Assembly (NCBI GenBank): GCA_938085425.1
Contig: CALKGQ010000025.1
Span: 1-42,883, forward strand
Length of the DNA stretch: 42,883 bases
From: an uncultured Flavobacteriales bacterium
GTDB lineage: Bacteria > Bacteroidota > Bacteroidia > Flavobacteriales_D > Sanyastnellaceae
Reading direction: 5' to 3'
Positions 9,497-17,365 of the stretch are shown in pieces (the first letter of the stretch is position 1; each line of letters opens with the position of its first letter). The translations under genes and the position numbers were made by a program. Below the pieces are notes generated by a model, which was given only the letters and a program-made list of their open reading frames with translations, did not search any database and was not told the DNA's origin.

Positions 9497-10349
9497 GGGC
9501 GACCAAGATAGCCTCCTTGATGTCATCCACCGTCTCCGGATGCCTCATGACATGGCCAGCATCCACGGTGAGGAAGTGGACATGGCCCATGGATGGGGTC
9601 CTCCAAGCCTTGCTCCAAGACCATGGAATGATGGCATCTCTTAGGCCAAACACGATGTCCACAACCACCCCGCGCCCTTCAGCTTGCTGCCAGGCCAAGC
9701 TTGACTTTTTCCGCGAAGGCCAGAAGTGTTGATGGGTGAACCACGTGTTGCTGACCAATTTCCGCATGGTCTCGTCCTGGGTGTGGTGCAACGCAAAATG
9801 GGCCAAATGCTCGGGGAGGATTCGCCATCGACGGCATGCGCGGATGACAGATTGGACGAAGTCGGCATGCCGGTCGCACCATCGCCAGGTCCACCTTCCG
9901 ATTGCCGTTTCCACAGCAAACCGGTACATGGGGTTTTTCTTGAATCCGTCGGGGGCGAGAAGCACCAAGCGGACCCAACGCTCTGGCGCATTTTCAAAAA
10001 GGGCCATGGCGATGCGACCGCCCAAGGAGTAGCCAAGCATGGTTTGGGGAATCCGCGGATGCCCGTTGGGGAGCAACTCGGCGGTCCATGCCGCCAAGGC
10101 CTGTTGAAAGACCTTGGGAGACAACGGGGAGGTCTGGGCCCCATCGGGGGGAGGCGTGCTGCCATTGTGGTGGCAAAGCCCCACCGAAAGCATGGCTGTT
10201 TGCGCATTGAACAAAGGCAAAAAGGCCAACATTTCCTCGACGCCTCGGCCAAATCCATGGAAGGCAATCACAACCTCTTCAATCGGTCCATCGGGGACAT
10301 GCCACCATCCATTCCAGGTCCATTGGTCGTGTTGCCAAACGGTCTTCAT
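9489..10349 (-). CDS. Alpha/beta-fold hydrolase
   Basis: 286 residues. The fold's landmarks are present: an oxyanion-hole stretch AFHGFGRG (29-36), the nucleophile elbow GYSLGG with Ser108, a likely acid Asp238 (FGLRDAIIP) and base His266 (DAGHVMRHPE). A lid-like helical insertion occupies about 140-225 and is rich in Trp and Arg. There is no signal peptide, so it is cytoplasmic. The substrate cannot be read from sequence. It overlaps the GGGP synthase start by 8 nt, so the two are made together and the hydrolase may act on a related lipid or ester. Confidence 0.85.
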   Translation of the reverse strand: MKTVWQHDQWTWNGWWHVPDGPIEEVVIAFHGFGRGVEEMLAFLPLFNAQTAMLSVGLCHHNGSTPPPDGAQTSPLSPKVFQQALAAWTAELLPNGHPRIPQTMLGYSLGGRIAMALFENAPERWVRLVLLAPDGFKKNPMYRFAVETAIGRWTWRWCDRHADFVQSVIRACRRWRILPEHLAHFALHHTQDETMRKLVSNTWFTHQHFWPSRKKSSLAWQQAEGRGVVVDIVFGLRDAIIPWSWSKAWRTPSMGHVHFLTVDAGHVMRHPETVDDIKEAILVAHG

Positions 10350-10353
10350 GCTT

Positions 10354-10361
10354 CAAAGTTC
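10354..10361 (-). promoter_or_regulatory. -7-like box abutting the hydrolase start
   Basis: GAACTTTG on the minus strand, 7 of 8 matches to TAnnTTTG, ending exactly 4 nt before the ATG at 10349: the same geometry as the other leaderless-type starts in this window. Confidence 0.4.
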
Positions 10362-10518
10362 GTTTCGTGGGTTTTTTGTGGAAAACGACAAGGTACACGT
10401 GTGGGTGTGGAAGGCAAGCCATCGAGTAATTTTGTGCCGACCCACATTGTTTGGTCTTCCTTTCCCTGCCCGAATGCCTTCGTTCTGAAAAGAAAAAAGG
10501 TGCTCGGATAAAAAAAAA

Positions 10519-13338
10519 ATGCCCAAAGACAACAGCATCAAATCGGTCCTCATCATTGGAAGCGGACCGATTGTCATTGGACAAGCCTGTGAATTCGACT
10601 ATTCGGGAAGCCAAGCTTCCAGAAGCCTTCGGGAAGAGGGCATCGAAGTCACGCTCATCAACAGCAATCCTGCGACCATCATGACCGATCCGGTGGTGGC
10701 CGACAACGTGTACCTGGAGCCCTTGGAGCCAGAGTCGATTGTCAAAATCCTCGAGAAGCATGACATTGATGCGGTGTTGCCTACCATGGGGGGGCAAACG
10801 GGATTGAACCTCGCCATCCAATGCGAGGAGATGGGGATTTGGGAAGAACATGGAGTGCGCATGATTGGGGTCGACACCAAGGCCATTGAAATCACGGAGA
10901 ACCGCGAGGCATTCCGTCAGCTTATGGGGGAGATTGACATCCCCATGGCGCCTCAAACCACGGCCAAGAGTTTCTTAGAGGGGAAAGAAGTCGCCCAGGA
11001 GTTTGGGTACCCCTTGTGCATCCGGGCGTCCTACACTTTGGGTGGGGCTGGTGCAGCTGTGGTGTACGACAAAGATTCCTTCGAGGAGAAGTTGACACGC
11101 GGGCTTCATTTGAGTCCCATCCACGAGGTCATGATCGACAAGGCCCTCCTGGGTTGGAAAGAATTCGAGCTTGAGCTCCTTCGGGACGCCAATGACAATG
11201 TCACCATCGTGTGTTCGATTGAGAACTTTGATCCGATGGGCATCCATACGGGCGACAGCATCACCGTGGCACCAGCCATGACCCTGAGCGACAGCACCTT
11301 CCAGCGCATGCGCGACATGGCCATCAAGATGATGCGCAGCATTGGCGATTTTGCGGGGGGATGCAATGTCCAATTTGCCGTGTCACCGGATGAAAATGAG
11401 GACATCATTGCCATTGAAATCAACCCGCGGGTTTCGAGGTCGTCGGCCTTGGCCTCCAAAGCCACGGGTTACCCGATTGCCAAGATTGCGGCGAAGTTGG
11501 CCATTGGTTACCACTTGGACGAGCTCAAAAACCAAATCACTGGGAACACTTCGGCGATGTTTGAGCCCACGCTGGACTACGTTGTGGTGAAAATCCCACG
11601 TTGGAACTTTGACAAATTCCCGGGGTGTGACGATGTGTTGGGCCTCCAAATGAAGGCCGTAGGTGAGGTCATGGCCATCGGCCGATCGTTCCAAGAAGCA
11701 CTGCAGAAGGCATGCCAGTCCCTCGAGTTGAAGCGGAATGGATTGGGCGCCGATGGCCGCGAATTGCGGGACCAAGACGCCATCATGCACAGCCTGCGGA
11801 ATGCCAGCTGGAACCGTTTGTTCCACGTATACGATGCCTTCAAACTGGGCATTCCTTTCCGAAGCATCTTCGAGGCCACCAAAATCGATCCTTGGTTCTT
11901 GAGACAAATCGAGGAGCTGGTGCTGTTTGAAAGAGAGCTTTCCACCTTCACCATTGACACCGTCTCCGTGCCGATGCTCAGGGAAGCCAAGCGCAAGGGA
12001 TATGCCGACCGTCAAATTGCACACATTTTGTCTTGTCTCGAGTCTGAGGTGCACACCCGTCGGCATGCGGAAGGCATCACGAGGGTGTACAAGTTGGTCG
12101 ACACCTGCGCGGCCGAATTCCCGGCCTTGACTCCTTACTACTACAGCACCTTTGAGGAAGCGGCCAACGAGAGCGTCGTTTCGGACAAAAAGAAAATTGT
12201 GGTGTTGGGCAGCGGCCCCAACCGCATTGGACAGGGCATCGAATTTGACTATTGCTGTGTGCACGGGGTGCTGGCGGCGAAAGAGTGTGGTTACGAAACC
12301 ATCATGATCAACTGCAACCCGGAGACGGTGTCCACCGATTTTGACACGGCGGACAAGCTGTATTTCGAGCCCGTCTTTTGGGAGCACATCTACGACATCA
12401 TTTTGCACGAAAAGCCGGAAGGTGTCATCGTGCAATTGGGGGGTCAAACGGCCTTGAAGCTTGCGGAAAAATTGGAGCGTTATGGCATCCCCATCATGGG
12501 CACGTCGTACAAGGCGCTCGATCTGGCCGAGGACCGCGGTAGCTTCAGTTCACTGCTGAAAAAAGAGAGCATTCCGTACCCCAAGTTTGGCGTGGTGGAA
12601 AGCGCAGATCAAGCTGTGGAACTCAGCCGCGATTTGGGCTTCCCTCTTTTGGTGCGTCCATCTTACGTTTTGGGAGGACAACGCATGAAAATCGTCATCA
12701 ACGAAGAAGACCTGGAGCACCACGTGGTGGAGATTCTGAGGGACATGCCCGGCAACAAGATTTTGCTCGATCACTTTTTGGACGGGGCCATCGAATGCGA
12801 GGCCGACGCCATTTGTGATGGGGATGAGGTGCGCATCGTGGGCATCATGCAACACATCGAGCCAGCAGGGATCCATTCGGGCGACAGTTATGCTGTTTTG
12901 CCTCCGTACAACCTCGGGGATTTGGTCATCCAGCAAATTGAGGATTACACCAAGCGCATTGCGCTGGCCCTCCAAACGGTGGGCCTCCTCAACATCCAAT
13001 TTGCGGTCAAGGACGACACCGTCTTCATCATTGAGGCGAACCCAAGGGCCTCCCGCACCGTGCCCTTCATCGCGAAGAGCTATGGAGAGCCTTACGTGAA
13101 CCATGCGGCCAAAGTCATGCTTGGCGAAGCCAAATTGAAGGATTTGCCTCACAACCCACACATGGACGGATATGCCGTCAAAATTCCGGTGTTCAGCTAC
13201 GAGAAATTCCCCAATGTCAACAAAGAATTGGGCCCAGAGATGAAGTCGACAGGCGAAGCCATCCGCTTCATCCCCAACCTGCGCGATCCGTTTTTCAGGA
13301 AGGTGTACAGTGAGCGCAATTTGTACCTGAGCAAATAA
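10519..13338 (+). CDS. carB: Carbamoyl-phosphate synthase large subunit, short form
   Basis: 939 residues. It makes carbamoyl phosphate for pyrimidine and arginine synthesis from glutamine-derived ammonia, bicarbonate and two ATP, working with CarA, which is not in this window. Two homologous halves are visible: VLIIGSGPIVIGQACEFDYSG (from about 10) and VVLGSGPNRIGQGIEFDY (from about 561) start them, each followed by an ATP-grasp domain (RASYTLGGAG, RPSYVLGGQR). The protein stops after the second ATP-grasp half, so the C-terminal allosteric MGS-like domain (about residues 936-1073 in E. coli) is missing. The end is clean (LYLSK-stop), so this looks like a natural short form. An A-rich leader precedes the ATG. 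Confidence 0.97.
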   Translation: MPKDNSIKSVLIIGSGPIVIGQACEFDYSGSQASRSLREEGIEVTLINSNPATIMTDPVVADNVYLEPLEPESIVKILEKHDIDAVLPTMGGQTGLNLAIQCEEMGIWEEHGVRMIGVDTKAIEITENREAFRQLMGEIDIPMAPQTTAKSFLEGKEVAQEFGYPLCIRASYTLGGAGAAVVYDKDSFEEKLTRGLHLSPIHEVMIDKALLGWKEFELELLRDANDNVTIVCSIENFDPMGIHTGDSITVAPAMTLSDSTFQRMRDMAIKMMRSIGDFAGGCNVQFAVSPDENEDIIAIEINPRVSRSSALASKATGYPIAKIAAKLAIGYHLDELKNQITGNTSAMFEPTLDYVVVKIPRWNFDKFPGCDDVLGLQMKAVGEVMAIGRSFQEALQKACQSLELKRNGLGADGRELRDQDAIMHSLRNASWNRLFHVYDAFKLGIPFRSIFEATKIDPWFLRQIEELVLFERELSTFTIDTVSVPMLREAKRKGYADRQIAHILSCLESEVHTRRHAEGITRVYKLVDTCAAEFPALTPYYYSTFEEAANESVVSDKKKIVVLGSGPNRIGQGIEFDYCCVHGVLAAKECGYETIMINCNPETVSTDFDTADKLYFEPVFWEHIYDIILHEKPEGVIVQLGGQTALKLAEKLERYGIPIMGTSYKALDLAEDRGSFSSLLKKESIPYPKFGVVESADQAVELSRDLGFPLLVRPSYVLGGQRMKIVINEEDLEHHVVEILRDMPGNKILLDHFLDGAIECEADAICDGDEVRIVGIMQHIEPAGIHSGDSYAVLPPYNLGDLVIQQIEDYTKRIALALQTVGLLNIQFAVKDDTVFIIEANPRASRTVPFIAKSYGEPYVNHAAKVMLGEAKLKDLPHNPHMDGYAVKIPVFSYEKFPNVNKELGPEMKSTGEAIRFIPNLRDPFFRKVYSERNLYLSK

Positions 13339-13347
13339 CCAGAACAG

Positions 13348-13560
13348 ATGTTGTTGGGCTTGCTACGAACCTTTGCGTACATCATTGCGGTGTGGTTCAT
13401 CTGGCGTTGGTTGGATCGGACGGTGGGGGGGCGTTCGCGCCAATTTGGTGGCCAACGACCACCATCCTCTCCTTCCTCCTCAAAGGGAGGAAGCTCCCAA
13501 GTCAACCCCGACGATTCCAAAGAAGGGGAATACGTTGATTTTGAAGAGTTGAAGGATTGA
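13348..13560 (+). CDS. DUF4834-like small membrane protein
   Basis: 70 residues. One N-terminal membrane segment (about 2-20: LLGLLRTFAYIIAVWFIW) is followed by a basic, Ser/Pro/Gly-rich linker and an acidic end (GEYVDFEELKD). The layout and the terminal GEYxDFEE motif fit the DUF4834 family, found in Bacteroidota next to YfhO-like membrane proteins, as here. It begins 9 nt after carB. The function is unknown. Confidence 0.75.
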   Translation: MLLGLLRTFAYIIAVWFIWRWLDRTVGGRSRQFGGQRPPSSPSSSKGGSSQVNPDDSKEGEYVDFEELKD

Positions 13561-13583
13561 CCCCAATCGCCTCGCTCTCTCAG

Positions 13584-13591
13584 TAACTTGC
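13584..13591 (+). promoter_or_regulatory. -7-like box near the YfhO start
   Basis: TAACTTGC, ending 5 nt before the ATG at 13597. A weaker match than the others (G one position early). Confidence 0.35.
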
Positions 13592-13596
13592 CCCTT

Positions 13597-16119
13597 ATGA
13601 CGACCACCGATTCCTTGCGTTCTCTCTTGCCGTCTTTGTTGCCGCACGCCGTGGCGGTTTTGGCGATGTTTTTGGTGTCTGCTTTCTTGATGGCGCCGGC
13701 CATGCTCGAGGACAAACGCCTCCGTCAAGGGGACATTCAAAACAACATCGGGATGTCCAAAGAGTCCCGGGATATCCAGGCGAAGGACGGAGAGGTGCCG
13801 CATTGGACGGATGCGATGTTTGGCGGAATGCCCACGATTCAGATCACAGGGTCGGGCTTGAACACAGCACCCAAGTTGGTTTGGAAATCCATCCGCGCGG
13901 CCATGCCCATGGAAGTGGCCACCCTCTTTGTCGCCATGTTGTCGGCGTACATCTTGGGTTTGTGTTTGGGGCTGTCGCCTTGGATGGCTTTGGTTCTAGG
14001 GTTGGGGTTTGGTTTGTCTTCGTTGAATGTCCTTTACTTGGCGGCTGGCCATGCGACGAAAGTCCGAGCCATCGCCACCATGCCAGGAGTTCTTGCTGGA
14101 ACCTTGCTGGCTTTCAGAGGCAAACCCTGGCGAGGTGCTGGAGTGGCCGCACTGTTTGCGGCATTGCACCTCAGTGCCAACCACGTCCAGATGACGTATT
14201 ACTTGCTGTTCATCTTGGTGGCGGTCGCTGTGGCTGCTTGGATCCACGCGGCCTTGAAGGGGACCTTGGCAACGGTGGCAAAGGCGACAGGATTGTTGAT
14301 GGTGGGGGGCTTGTTGGCAGCGATTCCGCAGACTGGACAGTTGTCGCTCACAGAGCAATACGCGGCCTTCACCACACGTGGGGATGCGGTTCTCCCGTCT
14401 GACAACGAGGGCTCAAGCGAGGGGGCGGGAGGATTGTCAAGGGACTACATTTTGGAATACAGCATGTCCCGAGGTGAATTTTGGAGCCTTGCCATTCCCA
14501 ATGTGAAGGGAGGAAACAATCCCTTGTATTGGGGGGAACAAAGGTTCAGTGGTGGGGCCTTTTACTTTGGGGCGTTGGCCTTCGCCTTGTGCCTTGCATG
14601 GTGGTTGGTGGGCAGCCACTGGATGCGGTTCCCCACACTTTTGGTGTCGCTTCTGGCGGTTGTGCTCTCTTGGCGTGATGCGAGTGGATTGACCGATGTG
14701 TTCCTCGACCACCTTCCTCTGTTTGACAAGTTCCGCGACACCAAAATGATGCTGGTGCTCGTGCAGTTGGTGGTGCCACTTGGTGCGGCAATGGCATTGC
14801 ACGAAGCGAGTCAATCAAAGGCGCAAAAGCAATGGAAGCGCTGGGCTTTTGGAGGAGGAGCTTCTGTCCTCTTGATGGTGCTTTTTTACGTTGCACCTCA
14901 ATTTTGGTTTGATTTCAAGAGTTCCCTTCGGCCGGACATGGCCATGGAACAAATGGGGAACCGGGCAGTTGGCTTGAGGATCGAGCTTTTTCGGGCTGAT
15001 GTTTTGCGCGCCATGGGCTTGTCTGCCCTTGCCCTGCTGGCGTTGTTGGCCTTGGTCAAGTCCTGGCTTGAGGCGAGGTGGGTGGTGTTGGGCACGGCAG
15101 CTTTGGTGGCCATGGACATGGTTTCCATCGACCGCAGGTACCTGGGAGAGGACAATTTTGAACCCGTGATGGCGGCACGTTTCCCATTTGAAGCGAGCCC
15201 TGCCGACCGTGCGATTCTCGCCCAAGAATCCCAGTTTGTGGAGGGCTATGACGAGCAGGTTCGCGCTGCAGAGGGACGCTGGGAGGACAAATTGGGCACA
15301 CGCTTGACGCGTCGATTTGCAAAGGCCAAGGATGCGGCGGCCTTTGAGGTGCTTCAAGCCAATTCGCATTACCGGGTGATGGAGTTGGCCAATCCATTCA
15401 ACGACGCGAGGACCTCCTACTTCCACAAATCTGTGGGAGGTTACCATGGGGCCAAGCTTCGTCGCTATCAGGATTTCATTGAACGCGTGTTGACGCCTGA
15501 GCGCGCCACGATGATTCAGAACATCCAGGCGGGGCAATACCAGTTGGGTGCAGACATGGCACCGGGATGTGCCATGATGAACGTGCGCTACTTGATGGTG
15601 CCTGGGGCGCAACAACCCCTGCCATTCCAAGGAGGGCTGGGGCCTGCTTGGTGGGTGAAGGAGGTGCAATGGGTCACGGGTCCAGAAGAAGAACTGAATG
15701 GAATCTCCCAGATCGACCCTGCCGACAAAGCCTTGGTGCATTCCACCTTCCGCGAGGCCTTGGGCGACTTGGGCGACCCTGGAATCTGCAGTGCCAAGCT
15801 GTTGGCATACCACCCAGAGGGGTCGCGCTATGAGGTGAAGTCTGAGCGTGGAGGTCTGCTTGTGCTGAGCGAGGTGCATTACCCTCTGGGGTGGTCCGCC
15901 ACAGTGGACGGGGTGCCTGCTGAGTTGGTGCGGGTCAATTACATCCTGCAGGGCTTGAAAGTGCCTTCGGGCGAACATGAGGTGGCCCTTCACTTTGAGC
16001 CTCAAGGATGGGGGACAGCGAGGCTGTTGAGCCATGCTGGATCGGCGTTGTGGATGCTGTGGTTGGGCTTGGCTGTGTTTTTTGGCCGCCGTGAAGTCGG
16101 CACCAAACTTGAACATTGA
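13597..16119 (+). CDS. YfhO family polytopic membrane protein
   Basis: 840 residues from the ATG at 13597; a TTG three codons earlier is less likely. About a dozen membrane segments fill residues 10-530 (for example AVAVLAMFLVSAFLMAPA, LLALLALVKSWL). A soluble region of about 300 residues follows, then one C-terminal membrane helix (SALWMLWLGLAVFFG). The first periplasmic loop (DIQAKDGEVPHWTDAMFGGMP) and the HKSVGGYHGAKLRRYQD segment are typical of the family, which is related to GT-C glycosyltransferases and linked in Firmicutes to teichoic-acid glycosylation. A role in envelope glycan modification is inference. Confidence 0.88.
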   Translation: MTTTDSLRSLLPSLLPHAVAVLAMFLVSAFLMAPAMLEDKRLRQGDIQNNIGMSKESRDIQAKDGEVPHWTDAMFGGMPTIQITGSGLNTAPKLVWKSIRAAMPMEVATLFVAMLSAYILGLCLGLSPWMALVLGLGFGLSSLNVLYLAAGHATKVRAIATMPGVLAGTLLAFRGKPWRGAGVAALFAALHLSANHVQMTYYLLFILVAVAVAAWIHAALKGTLATVAKATGLLMVGGLLAAIPQTGQLSLTEQYAAFTTRGDAVLPSDNEGSSEGAGGLSRDYILEYSMSRGEFWSLAIPNVKGGNNPLYWGEQRFSGGAFYFGALAFALCLAWWLVGSHWMRFPTLLVSLLAVVLSWRDASGLTDVFLDHLPLFDKFRDTKMMLVLVQLVVPLGAAMALHEASQSKAQKQWKRWAFGGGASVLLMVLFYVAPQFWFDFKSSLRPDMAMEQMGNRAVGLRIELFRADVLRAMGLSALALLALLALVKSWLEARWVVLGTAALVAMDMVSIDRRYLGEDNFEPVMAARFPFEASPADRAILAQESQFVEGYDEQVRAAEGRWEDKLGTRLTRRFAKAKDAAAFEVLQANSHYRVMELANPFNDARTSYFHKSVGGYHGAKLRRYQDFIERVLTPERATMIQNIQAGQYQLGADMAPGCAMMNVRYLMVPGAQQPLPFQGGLGPAWWVKEVQWVTGPEEELNGISQIDPADKALVHSTFREALGDLGDPGICSAKLLAYHPEGSRYEVKSERGGLLVLSEVHYPLGWSATVDGVPAELVRVNYILQGLKVPSGEHEVALHFEPQGWGTARLLSHAGSALWMLWLGLAVFFGRREVGTKLEH

Positions 16120-16144
16120 GCGACCGGATTGGTTTTCGCTTAAG

Positions 16145-17365
16145 ATGATGAAGACACGGATGGTCACGGCGGAACAGGCCGGACATTTTGAGGAGGAGCG
16201 GTGGCAAGCCTGGGATGGCATGCTGCAGAAGGAGCCCAGCATCCACCTGAGCAGCAGAGCCATTCGTGCGGTCTTGCGAAGTCCTGACAGGGCAGTTCGC
16301 GCCGCCATGTGGCTCAACGGGGATGATCATGTGGTCGGCATCGCGGTGTGCGAAGACAGCATGGCCATGAGCCAGGGAGTCGACCAACATCTGGAGGGGA
16401 CGGGTGCGTTTCAAAGGGTCAAGCGTTGGCTGCACCGCAAAGGAGGACTTCAATTCAAGGTGCGTGTGGTGGGAACGCCGCTTGCGAGTGGGCCACACGG
16501 ACATCGCTTCTTGCCAGAGGTGGATGCACACCAATGCTTGGAGCAGCTGTTCCAAATGCCGGGCTTGTTGGGTTCCTCACATGAGAAAGCCCCCAGAGCA
16601 TGGTTGGTCAAAGACCAATATGTCCTCGCACCTTGGGGAGATGGCCAACGCCTTGCCGGGGCCTCAAGTTGGAACCCTCATTGGACCGATTTGGAATTTG
16701 ACCCCATCATGAAGGTGCCGCTCGAGGGATTTTCGAGCTTTGAACAGTACAAGGGTGCGCTTCGCACCAAGGCGCGCACCAAGGTGAAGCGCATTGAAGC
16801 ATTGTCTGCTCCGTTGGCTTTTGAAAGGCTTTCAGCGACGGAAATTCAGGACAATCTGCCTCAACTGTACCGTTTGTATCAGGCAGTGTATGACCGAACG
16901 TCCTTTCGATTGGGCAGCTTGATGCCCGACGATTTGGTGCTCTTGAAGGAGGAATTGAAGGAGGACTTCCAGGTTTGGGAAGCGCATTTGGATGGAGCGT
17001 GCATTGGCTTCCATTGCGGCATGACCAATGGGCATGAGGTGGAGGCCTTTTTTGTGGGTTTTGATGGAGACCACAACAAAACCCATGCCCTGTACCAAAG
17101 GATGCTTTTGGAGTTCATTCGTTGGGGCATTGAACGAGGATGTGCGTCGGTGAACCTTGGGCGGACAGCCTTGGATGTAAAGTCTTCGTTGGGCGCTGAG
17201 CCACATCGCCTCGTCCTGCACCAACGGATGACCGCACCTTGGCTTCATCGGCTTGCCAAATGGGGAGCCAGGGCAAGCGCGCCCAAACAGCCACCCCTGA
17301 AGAGGTCATGGAAAACGGAGCCTGCGAAGAAGCCCTCAGTCCATCATGAAGTCCTCCCCACCTGA
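16145..17365 (+). CDS. GNAT/FemAB-like acyltransferase (BioF2-like)
   Basis: 406 residues, taking the first of two adjacent ATGs (16145, 16148). The first ~190 residues are not recognised. The second half has the double-GNAT-type pattern: FEQYKGALRTKARTKVKR, AVYDRTSFRLGSLMP, then GACIGFHCGMTNGHEVEAFFVGFD and ALYQRMLLEFIRWGIERG with VNLGRTALDVKSSLGAEP. Such proteins transfer acyl or aminoacyl groups in cell-wall, lipid or exopolysaccharide modification; the substrate is unknown. The basic C-terminus (KQPPLKRSWKTEPAKKP) may bind membrane. It follows yfhO by 25 nt, so co-expression is likely. Its last 30 bases overlap the convergent OMP gene. Confidence 0.65.
   Translation: MMKTRMVTAEQAGHFEEERWQAWDGMLQKEPSIHLSSRAIRAVLRSPDRAVRAAMWLNGDDHVVGIAVCEDSMAMSQGVDQHLEGTGAFQRVKRWLHRKGGLQFKVRVVGTPLASGPHGHRFLPEVDAHQCLEQLFQMPGLLGSSHEKAPRAWLVKDQYVLAPWGDGQRLAGASSWNPHWTDLEFDPIMKVPLEGFSSFEQYKGALRTKARTKVKRIEALSAPLAFERLSATEIQDNLPQLYRLYQAVYDRTSFRLGSLMPDDLVLLKEELKEDFQVWEAHLDGACIGFHCGMTNGHEVEAFFVGFDGDHNKTHALYQRMLLEFIRWGIERGCASVNLGRTALDVKSSLGAEPHRLVLHQRMTAPWLHRLAKWGARASAPKQPPLKRSWKTEPAKKPSVHHEVLPT

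Noticed and set aside
10350-10518. Gap before carB searched for a regulatory RNA or clear promoter
   Set aside because: Only a weak -7-like sequence (TGCCTTCG near 10472) and an A-rich leader; no convincing riboswitch or terminator.
14815-16317. 500-codon open frame antisense to the YfhO gene
   Set aside because: Low-quality composition (His/Gln-rich shadow of a membrane protein); no promoter or motif.
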